DNA from: Candidatus Solibacter usitatus
Lineage (GTDB): Bacteria > Acidobacteriota > Terriglobia > Bryobacterales > Bryobacteraceae
Assembly: GCA_016191645.1 (NCBI GenBank)
Contig: JACPVQ010000169.1
Coordinates: forward strand, 1 to 37,933
Length of the DNA stretch: 37,933 bases
Reading direction: 5' to 3'
Positions 8,001-15,882 of the stretch are shown in pieces. How positions within the stretch are numbered: the stretch's first letter is position 1; every line of letters starts with the position of its first letter. The position numbers were made by a program, and so were the translations under genes. The notes below the pieces were generated by a model. That model worked only from the letters and a program-made list of their open reading frames with translations, was not told the origin of the DNA and ran no database searches.

Positions 8001-8483
8001 GCCGACGCTGCCATTGACGCCGGGCGCGAGAAAGACCAGCGACCACGAATTGCGCTCATTCAACGGGAGATTGACAATGCTTCTGTTGTCGATAACTTGT
8101 CCCATGGCGGCGCTGGAGCTTTCCAGCAGAGGCGCTTCCCCGCGCACGGAAACCGTTTCCGTAGCCGCGCCCAACTCCATGGTGATTTCCATTCGCGCGG
8201 CCTGATTCACTTGCAACAGAATGCCGCTGCGCTCCATCTTCTTGAAGCCGGCGGCTTCGATGATCACGGAGTAAGAGCCGGGCGGTAACGATGGCGCGAG
8301 AAATCGTCCCACGCCGTCAGAGTTCCATGACGTGGCAACTTGCGTATCGGCGTTGACAATCTGCACGCGTGCGGCGGCGATGACGGCGCCCGTGGGATCT
8401 TTCACAATCCCTTCCAGAGAGGCGGTGATCGTCTGCGCGCTTGCGCACAACGCGGCGAGAGCTACGGCCAAAAGGATCGGCAT
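5094..8483 (-). CDS. TonB-dependent receptor, second gene of tandem pair
   Basis: A 1129-residue outer-membrane receptor of the acidobacterial Oar/carboxypeptidase-regulatory-like type. Order: short signal peptide (MPILLAVALAALCASAQT), a CarboxypepD_reg beta-sandwich (residues about 20-105, GIVKDPTGAVIAAARVQI), a plug domain (about 130-240, including NGGRPGSANLMVDGIP and FGRSGSGVINMIYKSGTN) and a long beta-barrel with repeated Tyr/Phe-rich strands, ending in Phe as outer-membrane proteins do. The ligand is unknown; family members take up polymers or chelates with TonB energy, and the tandem arrangement suggests related ligands. The start lies 17 bp after the upstream receptor gene. No Shine-Dalgarno sequence is visible and the signal peptide lacks the usual positive residues, so expression by coupling or a different start is possible. 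Confidence 0.9.
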   Translation of the reverse strand: MPILLAVALAALCASAQTITASLEGIVKDPTGAVIAAARVQIVNADTQVATSWNSDGVGRFLAPSLPPGSYSVIIEAAGFKKMERSGILLQVNQAARMEITMELGAATETVSVRGEAPLLESSSAAMGQVIDNRSIVNLPLNERNSWSLVFLAPGVNGSVGDKYNNVNISINGGRPGSANLMVDGIPSATALSNPISGFTIFPSVDAVQEFKVETNTYSAEFGRSGSGVINMIYKSGTNQLRGTLFEFLRNSKLDANDFFANTAGIGLPAFKRNQFGTTVSGPVVLPKLYNGRNRSFFLFSFEGLRQSSAGNLSATVPTAQQRAGDFSRTRNAAGNQINIYDPATTTQSGTGFTRQLFSGNVIPSSRFDPVARNVVSYYAVPNAAGAPNTGANNYLAAAANVNNIDNIDAKFDENINERHRFFVRFSRRTDDAVPPNYFPQEIAIAQGGVTIRDTFTNGAFDYTLNWNPTFLIGLRYGYGRSTENRIPRSQGFDPVQLGLPAYMRNANAIMFPGFQPSGYFSLGNGFASQWGPAGYNTHSLGVNNMKVFSKHLFKFGTDIRVMQANVQQGANVDGGFSFDRTFTQGPNPNAATAIAGDAMASFLLGVGTGSLTLNNRMNATTGKYVGFYAADDWKITSRLTLNIGLRYGFDFAFTERFDRMNVFDPTAASPLAAAAGLDGLKGGLSFLGSGGRGRRLTQTDLFAWDPRFGFAYQLRKRTVIRGGYGIFHAPSLRSAQSLNSNTGFSSTTQFIAAANGVSPTNFLRDPFPGGLLPVTGNAAGLLTGVGTAITAAMDGDYRIPYTQNWSANVQQQLPANILLEAGYTGNRGLHLSFGNYNLNQLRPEQLSSQLQQQVRNPFFGQIATGTLSTPTVPLSALSSPFPQFLNVGLQFPSGSNALYHSFQLKAEKRFSKGVSFLLSYTAQKLMDNNSIIAVVGSNAASQNIYDRRADWSVSANDVSQLLALSYVYELPFGRGRLFGGWQVNGVFAAQTGLPLALSTQNTSGAGNAVLRPNNNGRSAKLDTPIESRLNKYFDTTVFSQPAPFTLGNAGRVLPDVRTHGARNMNLSLFKNVVLRERVTVQFRAEAFNLTNSPQFGRPNSNFNAAQFGVISAQANDPRQLQFGLKLLF

Positions 8484-8500
8484 GTGCAGATTGTACAGCT

Positions 8501-11500
8501 TCAGAATCGCAGGCGTAGGGAGAACGAAACCACACGCCCATCGCGCGCGGTAGTGAACGCGCCGAAATTCAAGTTGGTCTGATTTCCGGCGTTATCAAAT
8601 CGCGCCGCGACATTCATGTTCGTGAACTGCGCGTGATTGAACGTGTTGTACGATTCCGCGCGCAGCAGCAGCGGGCGCGCTTCGCCGAGGCCAACGTTGA
8701 ATGCGCGGCTCACCGCGATGTCCCAATTGTTCAACCCCGGTTTGCGTAGAATGCCCACGCCCGCGTTGCCGAAGCTGCCTACCGGCGTGGGTGCAAACGC
8801 CTCCGTTGCGAAGTTGCGGAAGAAGTTGCGATCGCCGTTGGGAAGATTGGGACTGCCCACGACGGTGATGCGCGCGGCTTCGGTGGATCCGGAAATCTCC
8901 GTTGCCGCGGTCGTGGTGAACGATGGAGTCAGCGGGCCGCCGGTGGTGAACGTGGAAACTCCGGATACAATCCAACGGTCCGTGAACGCGCCGATGTAGC
9001 GATTGCGCAACATCGCGCCGAGCCGCGGCAAATCGTACGTGTAATTGACCGCCAGAATGAGCCGGCGGTCGAAATCGAGCGGTCCGTAATTGCGTTGCCG
9101 CGGTGCGAAGTACGGGCTCACCGCGCCGGCGTAGGTGTTCGCGACGCCCAGCGATTTGGCCCACGTGAACGCGCCGCCGAAGCGCAAGCCTTTGCTCATG
9201 CGGCGCTGCACCTGAGCCTGCAGCGAATTGTAATTGGAAGCCGATGCGAATTCATAGGTGATCAAATCGCCGATGCCCGCATAGGGCCGCAGAAAATTAT
9301 CGGGCAGCGGACGTCCGGGCTGCGTCGGGTCCTGATTCGCCGGGTTTAGTCGAGCGCCAATGGGAATGGGATTGATGTTGCGCGCCTGTAGCAGATGCCG
9401 CGAAATGTTGGCCACCCAGGAAACATCCAGCACGGTTCGTCCCGGTAGCGCATGTTGAATGCCCAGACTGTAACTCATGATGGACGGCTGCTGCGCGGTG
9501 CCCGCTGGAAACGTGTAAGTAATGTTGGAAGGCCCCAGTCCCGCGCCGGCCTGCGTCCCTGTTTGCGTGAACGTTGCCAGGTTGCCGTAGTAGGCCGTGG
9601 GCGAATAGGAGACCGGCGGATTGTTCAACGTGTTGGCATTGATCAACTGGCGCACCCGATCGATAAACACTCCGATGCCGCCGCGCAGAACCGTGCGGCT
9701 GTTCCCAAACAGGTCGTAGGCAAATCCGAATCGCGGCGCGGGACTGATCGCCGGCACGCGGAACACGCCCCACAGATTTCCGTCCTTGCCCGCCACGCGC
9801 ATTCCATTCGCCGCGTCGCCGGTTCCCGGAACATATTGCCCGATGAGCGCGGCAAACGTCGTCGCGCCGGTGGCCGGATCCACCGCCACGCGATTGCGAT
9901 TGGCGTCGAAGCCGGGACGATACAAACGCGGAGCCTTGGCGGGCTCGTAATCCTGGGCGCGAAACGTGGCGATGGAAAAGTTCTCGTCGATTTGCGGATG
10001 CGGATGATAGAAGCGCATGCCGTAATCGAGCGTCAGACGGCGGCTGACGCGCCAGTTATCCTGCACGAAAAACTCCACGGACCAGTACTTGGCGTGAAAG
10101 TTCGCACCCTGCGTCGATTCGTTGTACGTGTTGAAATATCCCAGCAGAGCGTTCGAGTATCCGTGACCAGTGTTGAACGGATTGTTCCGGTCCACGGCGA
10201 AATTCAGCACGCCGTTCCACGCGTCGCCCTGAATCTGAACCTTGTCGTTGTGATGATAGTAAACGCCGGCTTTCAGATTGTGCGACGCCTTGACCCAACT
10301 GATGTTGTTCGTCAGATCGTAGGTGTCATTGTGATTCACGTGCTGTTTGTTGTTCACGGTGACCGAAGGCGGATTGACGGGCGTGCCGCCAAATTGGATG
10401 TTCGGCATCTGCCGCGAATCGTTTAATTCCGTGGGAGCGCTGCTGGTCACTTTGTTGGGAAACAACTGCGGCAGATCGCCGACTCTGCCGCGCGACACGG
10501 CTTCGGGGTCGATGGGCCGTCCACCGGCAATGTTGAAGCTCTTGCCGAGCGTGAATTCATAGAGCAGGGAAGGCGAGATGGTGTAGGTGACGTGGCCCGC
10601 GTAGCCGTGACCCGGATTGGGCGCGATGGTGGGCGAGAGTAGAAAGTTGAATTGACCAAACGGATCGACGGTCTGCTCCGTGTCGGCAATCCAGCGGAAA
10701 TACCCGTTCAGTTTCGAACTGGCATAGGCGTCGAAGCGCAGCATGTCATTGCGCCGCGGCCGCACGCCGCTGGCGGTGGCCTTGTAGTTCTGGCTGTTGA
10801 CCAAGGTTGGATCGGGGTCGGTGTAATTGGGCAAGGGAAAGAAATTCAAAATCGATTGCCCATACCTGTTGAACCGATTCGCGGGAACCATGTTGCCGGG
10901 GAATGCCGTCTTTGTATCCGGATCGATGATGGGAACCAGCCTGCCGTTGGTATCGAGGGTGCGCGAGAAATTCCCGGCGCGCTCCAGTTCGCTGGGCATC
11001 AACCGGAACTGCGCGCCACTGTCCACCTTCTGCCGCGTGAACTCTTGCGAGGCGAAGAAAAATAATCTGCTCTTGCCGCTATTGAACTTGTTGGGAATGT
11101 AGATGGGCCCGCCAATGCTGTATCCGCCGATGCGATAGCGGTAGGGTGGCTTGATGAGACCCGTACGGTTGCGGAAAAAACTGTTCGCGTTGAACTGTTC
11201 GTGGCGGTAGTTGAACCACCCGCTGCCGTGAAACTTCTGGCCGCCGCCTTTGGTGACGACGCTGATAAGACCGGCGGCGCTGCGCCCGTACTCGGCCTGA
11301 TAATTCGACGTCAGCACTTTCACTTCGGCGATGGAGTCCATGTTCGGCTCGTAGTGGACGGTGTTGTTGCTTCCGGTGTCCAACGCGCCGATGCCATCGA
11401 CGGTGAAGTTCTTGTTATCGGAGCGTCCGCCGTTGATGCTGATTCCCGCGAACGCGCCGTGCGAGGCCGTTTCGCGGCTCACGCTGCCGTCGTCTACCAC

Positions 11501-11980
11501 TCCGGGCAGAAGGCTGACCAGGGCGAAAAAGTCGCGCCCTTTGAGAGCAAGTTCGTTCATCTGGTCGCCGCTCACCAGACCGCTTTTCTCCCCGCTCGCC
11601 AGTTGCATCGCGGGCGGCGTGTCGATCACAGTGACGGCTTCTTTCACTTCGCCAAGTTGCAGCGTGATGTTTCCCAAATCTCGAATCTCGCCGGCGGTGA
11701 TGTCAATCGAGGAGATCTCCTGACGGCGGAACCCGGGCTGATGGATCTGGATGCGATAAGTGCCCGCGAGCACACTGGGAAAAACGAACAGGCCCGCGGC
11801 GTTCGATTTTGCGGTAGTGGATGCGCCCGTGCCGGCATGGGTCAGAATGAGATCGGCGTTCGGGACGGGGCTGGCCGCGGGATCAAACAAGGAACCTTTG
11901 ATGGATCCGGCGACATTCTGGGCGTCCATGCGGAACGCGGCCATAATGAGCACGAGGAAAACTGCCGATAAAACCTTCAT
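8501..11980 (-). CDS. TonB-dependent receptor, first gene of tandem pair
   Basis: A 1159-residue outer-membrane receptor of the same architecture as its downstream neighbour: signal peptide (MKVLSAVFLVLIMAAFRMDAQ), CarboxypepD_reg domain (about 22-110, SIKGSLFDPAASPVPNADL), plug (about 130-245, with SINGGRSDNKNFTVDGIG and YGRSAAGLISVVTKGGG) and a C-terminal barrel ending FSLRLRF. A very strong ribosome binding site (GGAGGT) precedes ATG. The operon is divergent from a CmcI-family gene, and a 22-bp palindrome sits between the putative -10 box and the ribosome binding site. The two receptors share architecture but differ widely in sequence, so the pair is an old duplication or an assembly of two separate lineages. 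Confidence 0.93.
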   Translation of the reverse strand: MKVLSAVFLVLIMAAFRMDAQNVAGSIKGSLFDPAASPVPNADLILTHAGTGASTTAKSNAAGLFVFPSVLAGTYRIQIHQPGFRRQEISSIDITAGEIRDLGNITLQLGEVKEAVTVIDTPPAMQLASGEKSGLVSGDQMNELALKGRDFFALVSLLPGVVDDGSVSRETASHGAFAGISINGGRSDNKNFTVDGIGALDTGSNNTVHYEPNMDSIAEVKVLTSNYQAEYGRSAAGLISVVTKGGGQKFHGSGWFNYRHEQFNANSFFRNRTGLIKPPYRYRIGGYSIGGPIYIPNKFNSGKSRLFFFASQEFTRQKVDSGAQFRLMPSELERAGNFSRTLDTNGRLVPIIDPDTKTAFPGNMVPANRFNRYGQSILNFFPLPNYTDPDPTLVNSQNYKATASGVRPRRNDMLRFDAYASSKLNGYFRWIADTEQTVDPFGQFNFLLSPTIAPNPGHGYAGHVTYTISPSLLYEFTLGKSFNIAGGRPIDPEAVSRGRVGDLPQLFPNKVTSSAPTELNDSRQMPNIQFGGTPVNPPSVTVNNKQHVNHNDTYDLTNNISWVKASHNLKAGVYYHHNDKVQIQGDAWNGVLNFAVDRNNPFNTGHGYSNALLGYFNTYNESTQGANFHAKYWSVEFFVQDNWRVSRRLTLDYGMRFYHPHPQIDENFSIATFRAQDYEPAKAPRLYRPGFDANRNRVAVDPATGATTFAALIGQYVPGTGDAANGMRVAGKDGNLWGVFRVPAISPAPRFGFAYDLFGNSRTVLRGGIGVFIDRVRQLINANTLNNPPVSYSPTAYYGNLATFTQTGTQAGAGLGPSNITYTFPAGTAQQPSIMSYSLGIQHALPGRTVLDVSWVANISRHLLQARNINPIPIGARLNPANQDPTQPGRPLPDNFLRPYAGIGDLITYEFASASNYNSLQAQVQRRMSKGLRFGGAFTWAKSLGVANTYAGAVSPYFAPRQRNYGPLDFDRRLILAVNYTYDLPRLGAMLRNRYIGAFTDRWIVSGVSTFTTGGPLTPSFTTTAATEISGSTEAARITVVGSPNLPNGDRNFFRNFATEAFAPTPVGSFGNAGVGILRKPGLNNWDIAVSRAFNVGLGEARPLLLRAESYNTFNHAQFTNMNVAARFDNAGNQTNLNFGAFTTARDGRVVSFSLRLRF

Positions 11981-11991
11981 AGAGACCTCCG

Positions 11992-12013
11992 ATCATGATT
12001 GTGCAACCATGAT
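11992..12013. promoter_or_regulatory. 22-bp palindrome, candidate operator of the receptor operon
   Basis: ATCATG (11992-11997) is mirrored by CATGAT (12008-12013), and an inner TTG (11999-12001) by CAA (12004-12006). Nine of eleven base pairs are symmetric. On the minus strand it overlaps TATCAT (12009-12014), a plausible -10 box, and ends 11 nt before the receptor start codon. This is typical of a repressor site, but the regulator is unknown and not encoded next to it. Confidence 0.6.
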
Positions 12014-12054
12014 ATCCCTGTTCTGTCTCGTTAGCGCCGCCGCGCCGGTTCCCC

Positions 12055-12060
12055 TATACT
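12055..12060 (+). promoter_or_regulatory. -10 box of the CmcI-family gene
   Basis: TATACT (5 of 6 matches to TATAAT) lies 19 nt before ATG 12080. The predicted transcript has a leader of about 13 nt, which includes GGAG at 12064-12067. No convincing -35 box was seen. Confidence 0.45.
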
Positions 12061-12079
12061 GTGTGGAGCGTCAAGTCTC

Positions 12080-12793
12080 ATGATCATTCCCATTGGCATT
12101 GCATTCTTAGCCTGCGCCGTACTTTACGTTTGTCGCCATCAGGCCATTCGCGCATTGGAGAAACCGGTGAACCTGTTGTTTCACTACTTCTACTATCGCG
12201 ATGGCGAAAAAACGTGGACGAAAACGAATTGGCTTGGCGTGCCGTTGATGAAACTGCCGCTCGACATGTGGCGTTACAACGATATTCTTTGGGAAACACG
12301 GCCCGATTTAATTGTGGAGACCGGCACCTTCCGCGGAGGCAGCGCCCTCTACCTGGCGAATCTTTGCGACCTCATGGGCAACGGCCGCATTGTAACCGTG
12401 GACCTTTCGCGGCAACCGGAAGGCGTGCCGGAGCATCCGCGGATTCAATATGTTCTCGGCTCCTCCACCGATGCCGCTATCTTCGACCACGTGAAGCGGC
12501 AGATTCAGCCCGGGGAACGTGTGATGGTGATTCTCGATTCGGACCACTCGTGCAGCCATGTGCGCAAAGAACTGAGTCTCTACGCGCCGCTGGTGACCGA
12601 AGGCTGCTACCTGGTGGTGGAAGACACGAACGTCAACGGCCATCCGGTTTCCCGGTCGCACGGTCCCGGCCCGATGGAAGCGATGCGCGACTTTCTCTCC
12701 ACGCCGCGCGGGTTTCAAACCGATGTGGCGTTGGAAGAACGCTACAAATGCACGTTCTTTCCCGGCGGTTGGTTGAAACGCACCTCGGCCTGA
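12080..12793 (+). CDS. CmcI-family (cephalosporin hydroxylase / O-methyltransferase) protein
   Basis: A 237-residue protein of the CmcI family, a Rossmann-fold SAM-dependent methyltransferase group that includes rhamnosyl O-methyltransferases and CmcI of cephamycin synthesis. The N terminus is a membrane-anchor-like helix (residues 1-20). Family landmarks follow: IVETGTFRGGSALYLA (about 78-93, cofactor loop), VTVDLS (about 105-110), VILDSDHSCSHV (about 149-160) with acidic metal/cofactor residues, and VEDTNVNG (about 181-188). The C terminus FFPGGWLKR matches the family. In non-antibiotic producers these enzymes usually methylate cell-surface glycans; that is the likely role here, the exact substrate being unknown. 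Divergent from the TonB receptor operon. Confidence 0.85.
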   Translation: MIIPIGIAFLACAVLYVCRHQAIRALEKPVNLLFHYFYYRDGEKTWTKTNWLGVPLMKLPLDMWRYNDILWETRPDLIVETGTFRGGSALYLANLCDLMGNGRIVTVDLSRQPEGVPEHPRIQYVLGSSTDAAIFDHVKRQIQPGERVMVILDSDHSCSHVRKELSLYAPLVTEGCYLVVEDTNVNGHPVSRSHGPGPMEAMRDFLSTPRGFQTDVALEERYKCTFFPGGWLKRTSA

Positions 12794-12818
12794 CTTGAAG
12801 AGAAGTACGCGTAAGCGT

Positions 12819-13535
12819 TTATCTGTGCAAACCTTTGGCGCGAAGGAAGCGTACTAACTCGCCCGGCTTGTCCGTTTGAATGCCGGCGGCCCCGCGATGG
12901 ATGGCATCCTGCCATGCCGCGGGATTATCGGCGCTGCCCAGGCGATCGACGTAGAGGTCCGCGCCGCCGGCGCGCGCTACCGCGATGATGTCGTCCGTCC
13001 AATCACGCGCCGAAAATGCGATCACTTTCGGCTTTAGTTCCTCAACGATCTTGCGTGTCATCGCGACGCTCACCGATTCGGGCATCACTTTGATCGACGG
13101 CCGCAGCGATTGCAGCTGCCTGAGATAATCGAAGCCGCCATAGACCACGACATGATCCGTCATCTTCTGCCGGTCGAGCGCGGCCAACAAATCCGCGGCC
13201 GCCGCGCGTTTCACATCGACATACACTCCGCCGTGACCGCGCGCCAATGACAATGCCTCTTCAAATGTGGGCACGCCACTGCCGTCCTTGGTGCGCAACG
13301 CGCGTACTTGATCGAAACTCATCTCCGCAACCGCGCCCTTGCCGTTCGTCGTTCGATCCACCGTGGCATCGTGCATCAACACCAACTTGCCGTCGGAGGT
13401 GGTGCGCACATCCACTTCGTAATAATCGGCTCCCGCATCGAGCGCCGCCTGAAACGCGGCCAGCGTGTTCTCGGTGTGATGGATGTGTTCGCCGCGATGG
13501 GCGATGACCACCACGGCGAGCAGAAGCGGTTTCAT
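12819..13535 (-). CDS. Glycerophosphodiester phosphodiesterase
   Basis: A 238-residue GDPD-family enzyme that would hydrolyse glycerophosphodiesters to glycerol-3-phosphate and an alcohol. The TIM-barrel catalytic signature is complete: His13 and Arg14 in AHRGEH, Glu22/Asn23 in TENTLAAF, Glu40 and Asp42 in YEVDVR, and His55 in LMHDATVDRTTNG, followed by YVDVK and a C-terminal GIQTDKPGEL. The ATG at 13535 overlaps the pheT stop codon by one base, so translation is coupled to pheT; a TTG one codon upstream is less likely. The hydrophobic start (MKPLLLAVVVIAHRG) runs straight into the first barrel strand, so there is no separate signal peptide and the enzyme is probably cytoplasmic. Confidence 0.9.
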   Translation of the reverse strand: MKPLLLAVVVIAHRGEHIHHTENTLAAFQAALDAGADYYEVDVRTTSDGKLVLMHDATVDRTTNGKGAVAEMSFDQVRALRTKDGSGVPTFEEALSLARGHGGVYVDVKRAAAADLLAALDRQKMTDHVVVYGGFDYLRQLQSLRPSIKVMPESVSVAMTRKIVEELKPKVIAFSARDWTDDIIAVARAGGADLYVDRLGSADNPAAWQDAIHRGAAGIQTDKPGELVRFLRAKGLHR

Positions 13536-15865
13536 CAAACTCTCATTTCGAAGCCAAGTTCACGCATGCCTTGGATCACGGCGTCGCGCACCGCGGTGGT
13601 CTCCTCGTTGGACAACGTATGGTCGCTCGATGCGATGGTGAGCCGGAACGACACGCTCTTCTCTCCCGCGGCAAGCGGTTCTCCTTCGTACTGGCGCAGG
13701 AATTCGATGCTCTCCAGCATGGGTCCGGCGAGGCGGCGCAGCGCGGTCTCCAGATCGCCCGACAGCGCGCGGCGCGCGGCGATGACGGATAGATCGAATG
13801 CGCTGGATGGAAAGCGGCGGATCGGCCGGTATCGTTTTCCCTCTGGTCCGAGTTCTTCCACAACGCCGAGATCGATATCCAATACGACGGCGCGCCCTTC
13901 CACCATTTGCGGATGGAATTCGAACACGCGGCCCACGGTCTTGCCGCGCCATGCGAGTTCCGCCGCGCGCGAGGGATGCTCGAAATCGCGCGCCGCGGAT
14001 GGCTGCGGAACGCAACCCGGCAGAACGCATTCCGCAAGCCGCTTGATCTCGTAGAACGGACCTGTTTCCTTGGTGTGCTGAAACACCGCGGCTACCAAGT
14101 GCGGAATTTCGTTGGGAAGATCGCCATCCTGTTTGTGAATCTCGCTGCCGATTTCAAAGATGCGGAACTCGCCGAAGTGCCGCGCGTTGTCCTGAATGTT
14201 CCGCCAGATGCCGGGCACCAGCGACATGCGCATGAGGCTCTGCTCGGTGGAGATGGGGTTCGCCACGGCGCAGTGCGCCGCCGGGTCCAATCCAAATCTG
14301 CGCGCAGCGTCTTCGCTGAAAAAGGAATAGTTGTAGACCTCATCGAAGCCCTGCGCGCTCACCAGTTGCCGCAGTTCGCGATGCAGTTTTCGGCGCGCAT
14401 TGGCGGGCGGAGGCGTAGTCGGCGTGGCCGGCGCAATGGGAGTGATAGTCGCGTACCCGATCATGCGCCCGACCTCTTCCACTAAATCATCCTTGATGGA
14501 AATATCTTTCGTCGCCCGCCACGAGGGCACCGTAACTCGCAGCAAGCCGGGCTCGGGCTCATCGACGACGAACATCAGCGCCTTCAGAATGCGCACGACT
14601 TCCGATTGCTCGATCTCCCGGCCCAGCTTGCGCCGCAGCCAATCCATGGGCAAGTCGATCACCGTCCGCGGCTTTGGCGACGCTGCGCAATCGGCCATGC
14701 CGCCCACCAACCGGATTCCCGGCGAGACCATCATCAGCAGCTCCAACGCGCGCGCCAAGCCGCGTTCCGTATTCACCGGGTCCTGCGACTTCTCGAAGCG
14801 CATGGAAGCGTCGGTGCGCAGCTTTAATCGCGATGAGGTGCGCCGGATGCACGCCGCATGGAAGCAGGCGCTTTCCAGCACGATCCGCGTCGTGGACCCC
14901 GAAATAGAACTGTCCATTCCGCCGATCACGCCTGCGATGGCGATGGGCCCTTGGGCATCGGTGATCAGCAGGGCGGCGGGCGTCAACGCGTAGCTTTCGC
15001 CGTTCAACGCCGCAATCGTTTCACCTTCCCGCGCGTTGCGGACGACGATGGCGCCGCCGGTTAGTTTGTCCGCGTCGAAGGCATGCATCGGCTGCGCCAA
15101 TTCGGCCATCACGTAGTTGGTCACATCGACAATGTTGTTGATGGGATTCAGTCCCACGGCCTGCAAGCGGTATTGCAGCCAGGGCGGGGACGGCCGCACG
15201 TTCACGTTTTCAAAAACCAGCGCGCTGTACCTCGGGCAAAGCTCGAAGTTTTCTATGGAAACATTTATAGGAGAAGATGTTTTATCGATCCGTGAGCAGT
15301 CCGCCGGCTCACGAAGGCGCGACCCCGTGATCGCCGCCACTTCACGCGCCATCCCATGATGGCCCCACAAATCGGGCCGGTGCGTCAACGATTTGTTGTC
15401 CACCTCGATGATGGCATCGGGGACACATCCGTCCACGGGCTCACCGGGCGCGCCCTCCAACTCGACGATGCCCTCGTGATCGCGATTGAGCCCGATCTCC
15501 GCTCCCGAGGCAAGCATGCCGTCCGATTCCACGCCTTCCACGACGCGGCGTCCAATCTGTTTTCCGTCCAGCGAAGTTCCGGCGGGAACGTACGCCGTGA
15601 TGAGGCCCGGCCTGCAATTCGGCGCGCCGCAAACAACCGTGCGCTTCCCGAGCCCGCCGGCATCGATGGTTGCCTTACGATTGTGGCTCTCGCCCATCGA
15701 TTCGACGGAGAGCACGCGAGCTTTGACGACAGACGCAAAGTGACCGCCGGTCTCTTCCACTCCTTCGCATTCCGCGGTCTTGATAGTGATGAGACGCATC
15801 AAATCCGCCGGCGAGGCATCAAGCCCGTCAACAAGTTCGCGAATCCAGTTATAGGAAAACTTCAA
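13535..15865 (-). CDS. pheT: Phenylalanine--tRNA ligase beta subunit
   Basis: A 776-residue PheT, slightly shorter than the usual ~800. Domains in order: N-terminal helix plus tRNA-binding EMAP/OB domain (about 40-150, VVCGAPNCRPGLITAYVP and ESDGMLASGAEIGL), B3/4 editing domain (about 210-370), B5 DNA-binding-like domain (about 400-470), class II-like core (about 480-670) and FDX-ACB anticodon-binding domain (about 680-776). With PheS it forms the alpha2beta2 enzyme charging tRNA-Phe. The start is TTG at 15865, 17 bp after pheS, preceded by AAGGAT at good spacing; no in-frame ATG fits the conserved MKFSYNWIRELV beginning. Confidence 0.97.
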   Translation of the reverse strand: MKFSYNWIRELVDGLDASPADLMRLITIKTAECEGVEETGGHFASVVKARVLSVESMGESHNRKATIDAGGLGKRTVVCGAPNCRPGLITAYVPAGTSLDGKQIGRRVVEGVESDGMLASGAEIGLNRDHEGIVELEGAPGEPVDGCVPDAIIEVDNKSLTHRPDLWGHHGMAREVAAITGSRLREPADCSRIDKTSSPINVSIENFELCPRYSALVFENVNVRPSPPWLQYRLQAVGLNPINNIVDVTNYVMAELAQPMHAFDADKLTGGAIVVRNAREGETIAALNGESYALTPAALLITDAQGPIAIAGVIGGMDSSISGSTTRIVLESACFHAACIRRTSSRLKLRTDASMRFEKSQDPVNTERGLARALELLMMVSPGIRLVGGMADCAASPKPRTVIDLPMDWLRRKLGREIEQSEVVRILKALMFVVDEPEPGLLRVTVPSWRATKDISIKDDLVEEVGRMIGYATITPIAPATPTTPPPANARRKLHRELRQLVSAQGFDEVYNYSFFSEDAARRFGLDPAAHCAVANPISTEQSLMRMSLVPGIWRNIQDNARHFGEFRIFEIGSEIHKQDGDLPNEIPHLVAAVFQHTKETGPFYEIKRLAECVLPGCVPQPSAARDFEHPSRAAELAWRGKTVGRVFEFHPQMVEGRAVVLDIDLGVVEELGPEGKRYRPIRRFPSSAFDLSVIAARRALSGDLETALRRLAGPMLESIEFLRQYEGEPLAAGEKSVSFRLTIASSDHTLSNEETTAVRDAVIQGMRELGFEMRV

Positions 15866-15882
15866 GTGGATGAATCCTTAAA

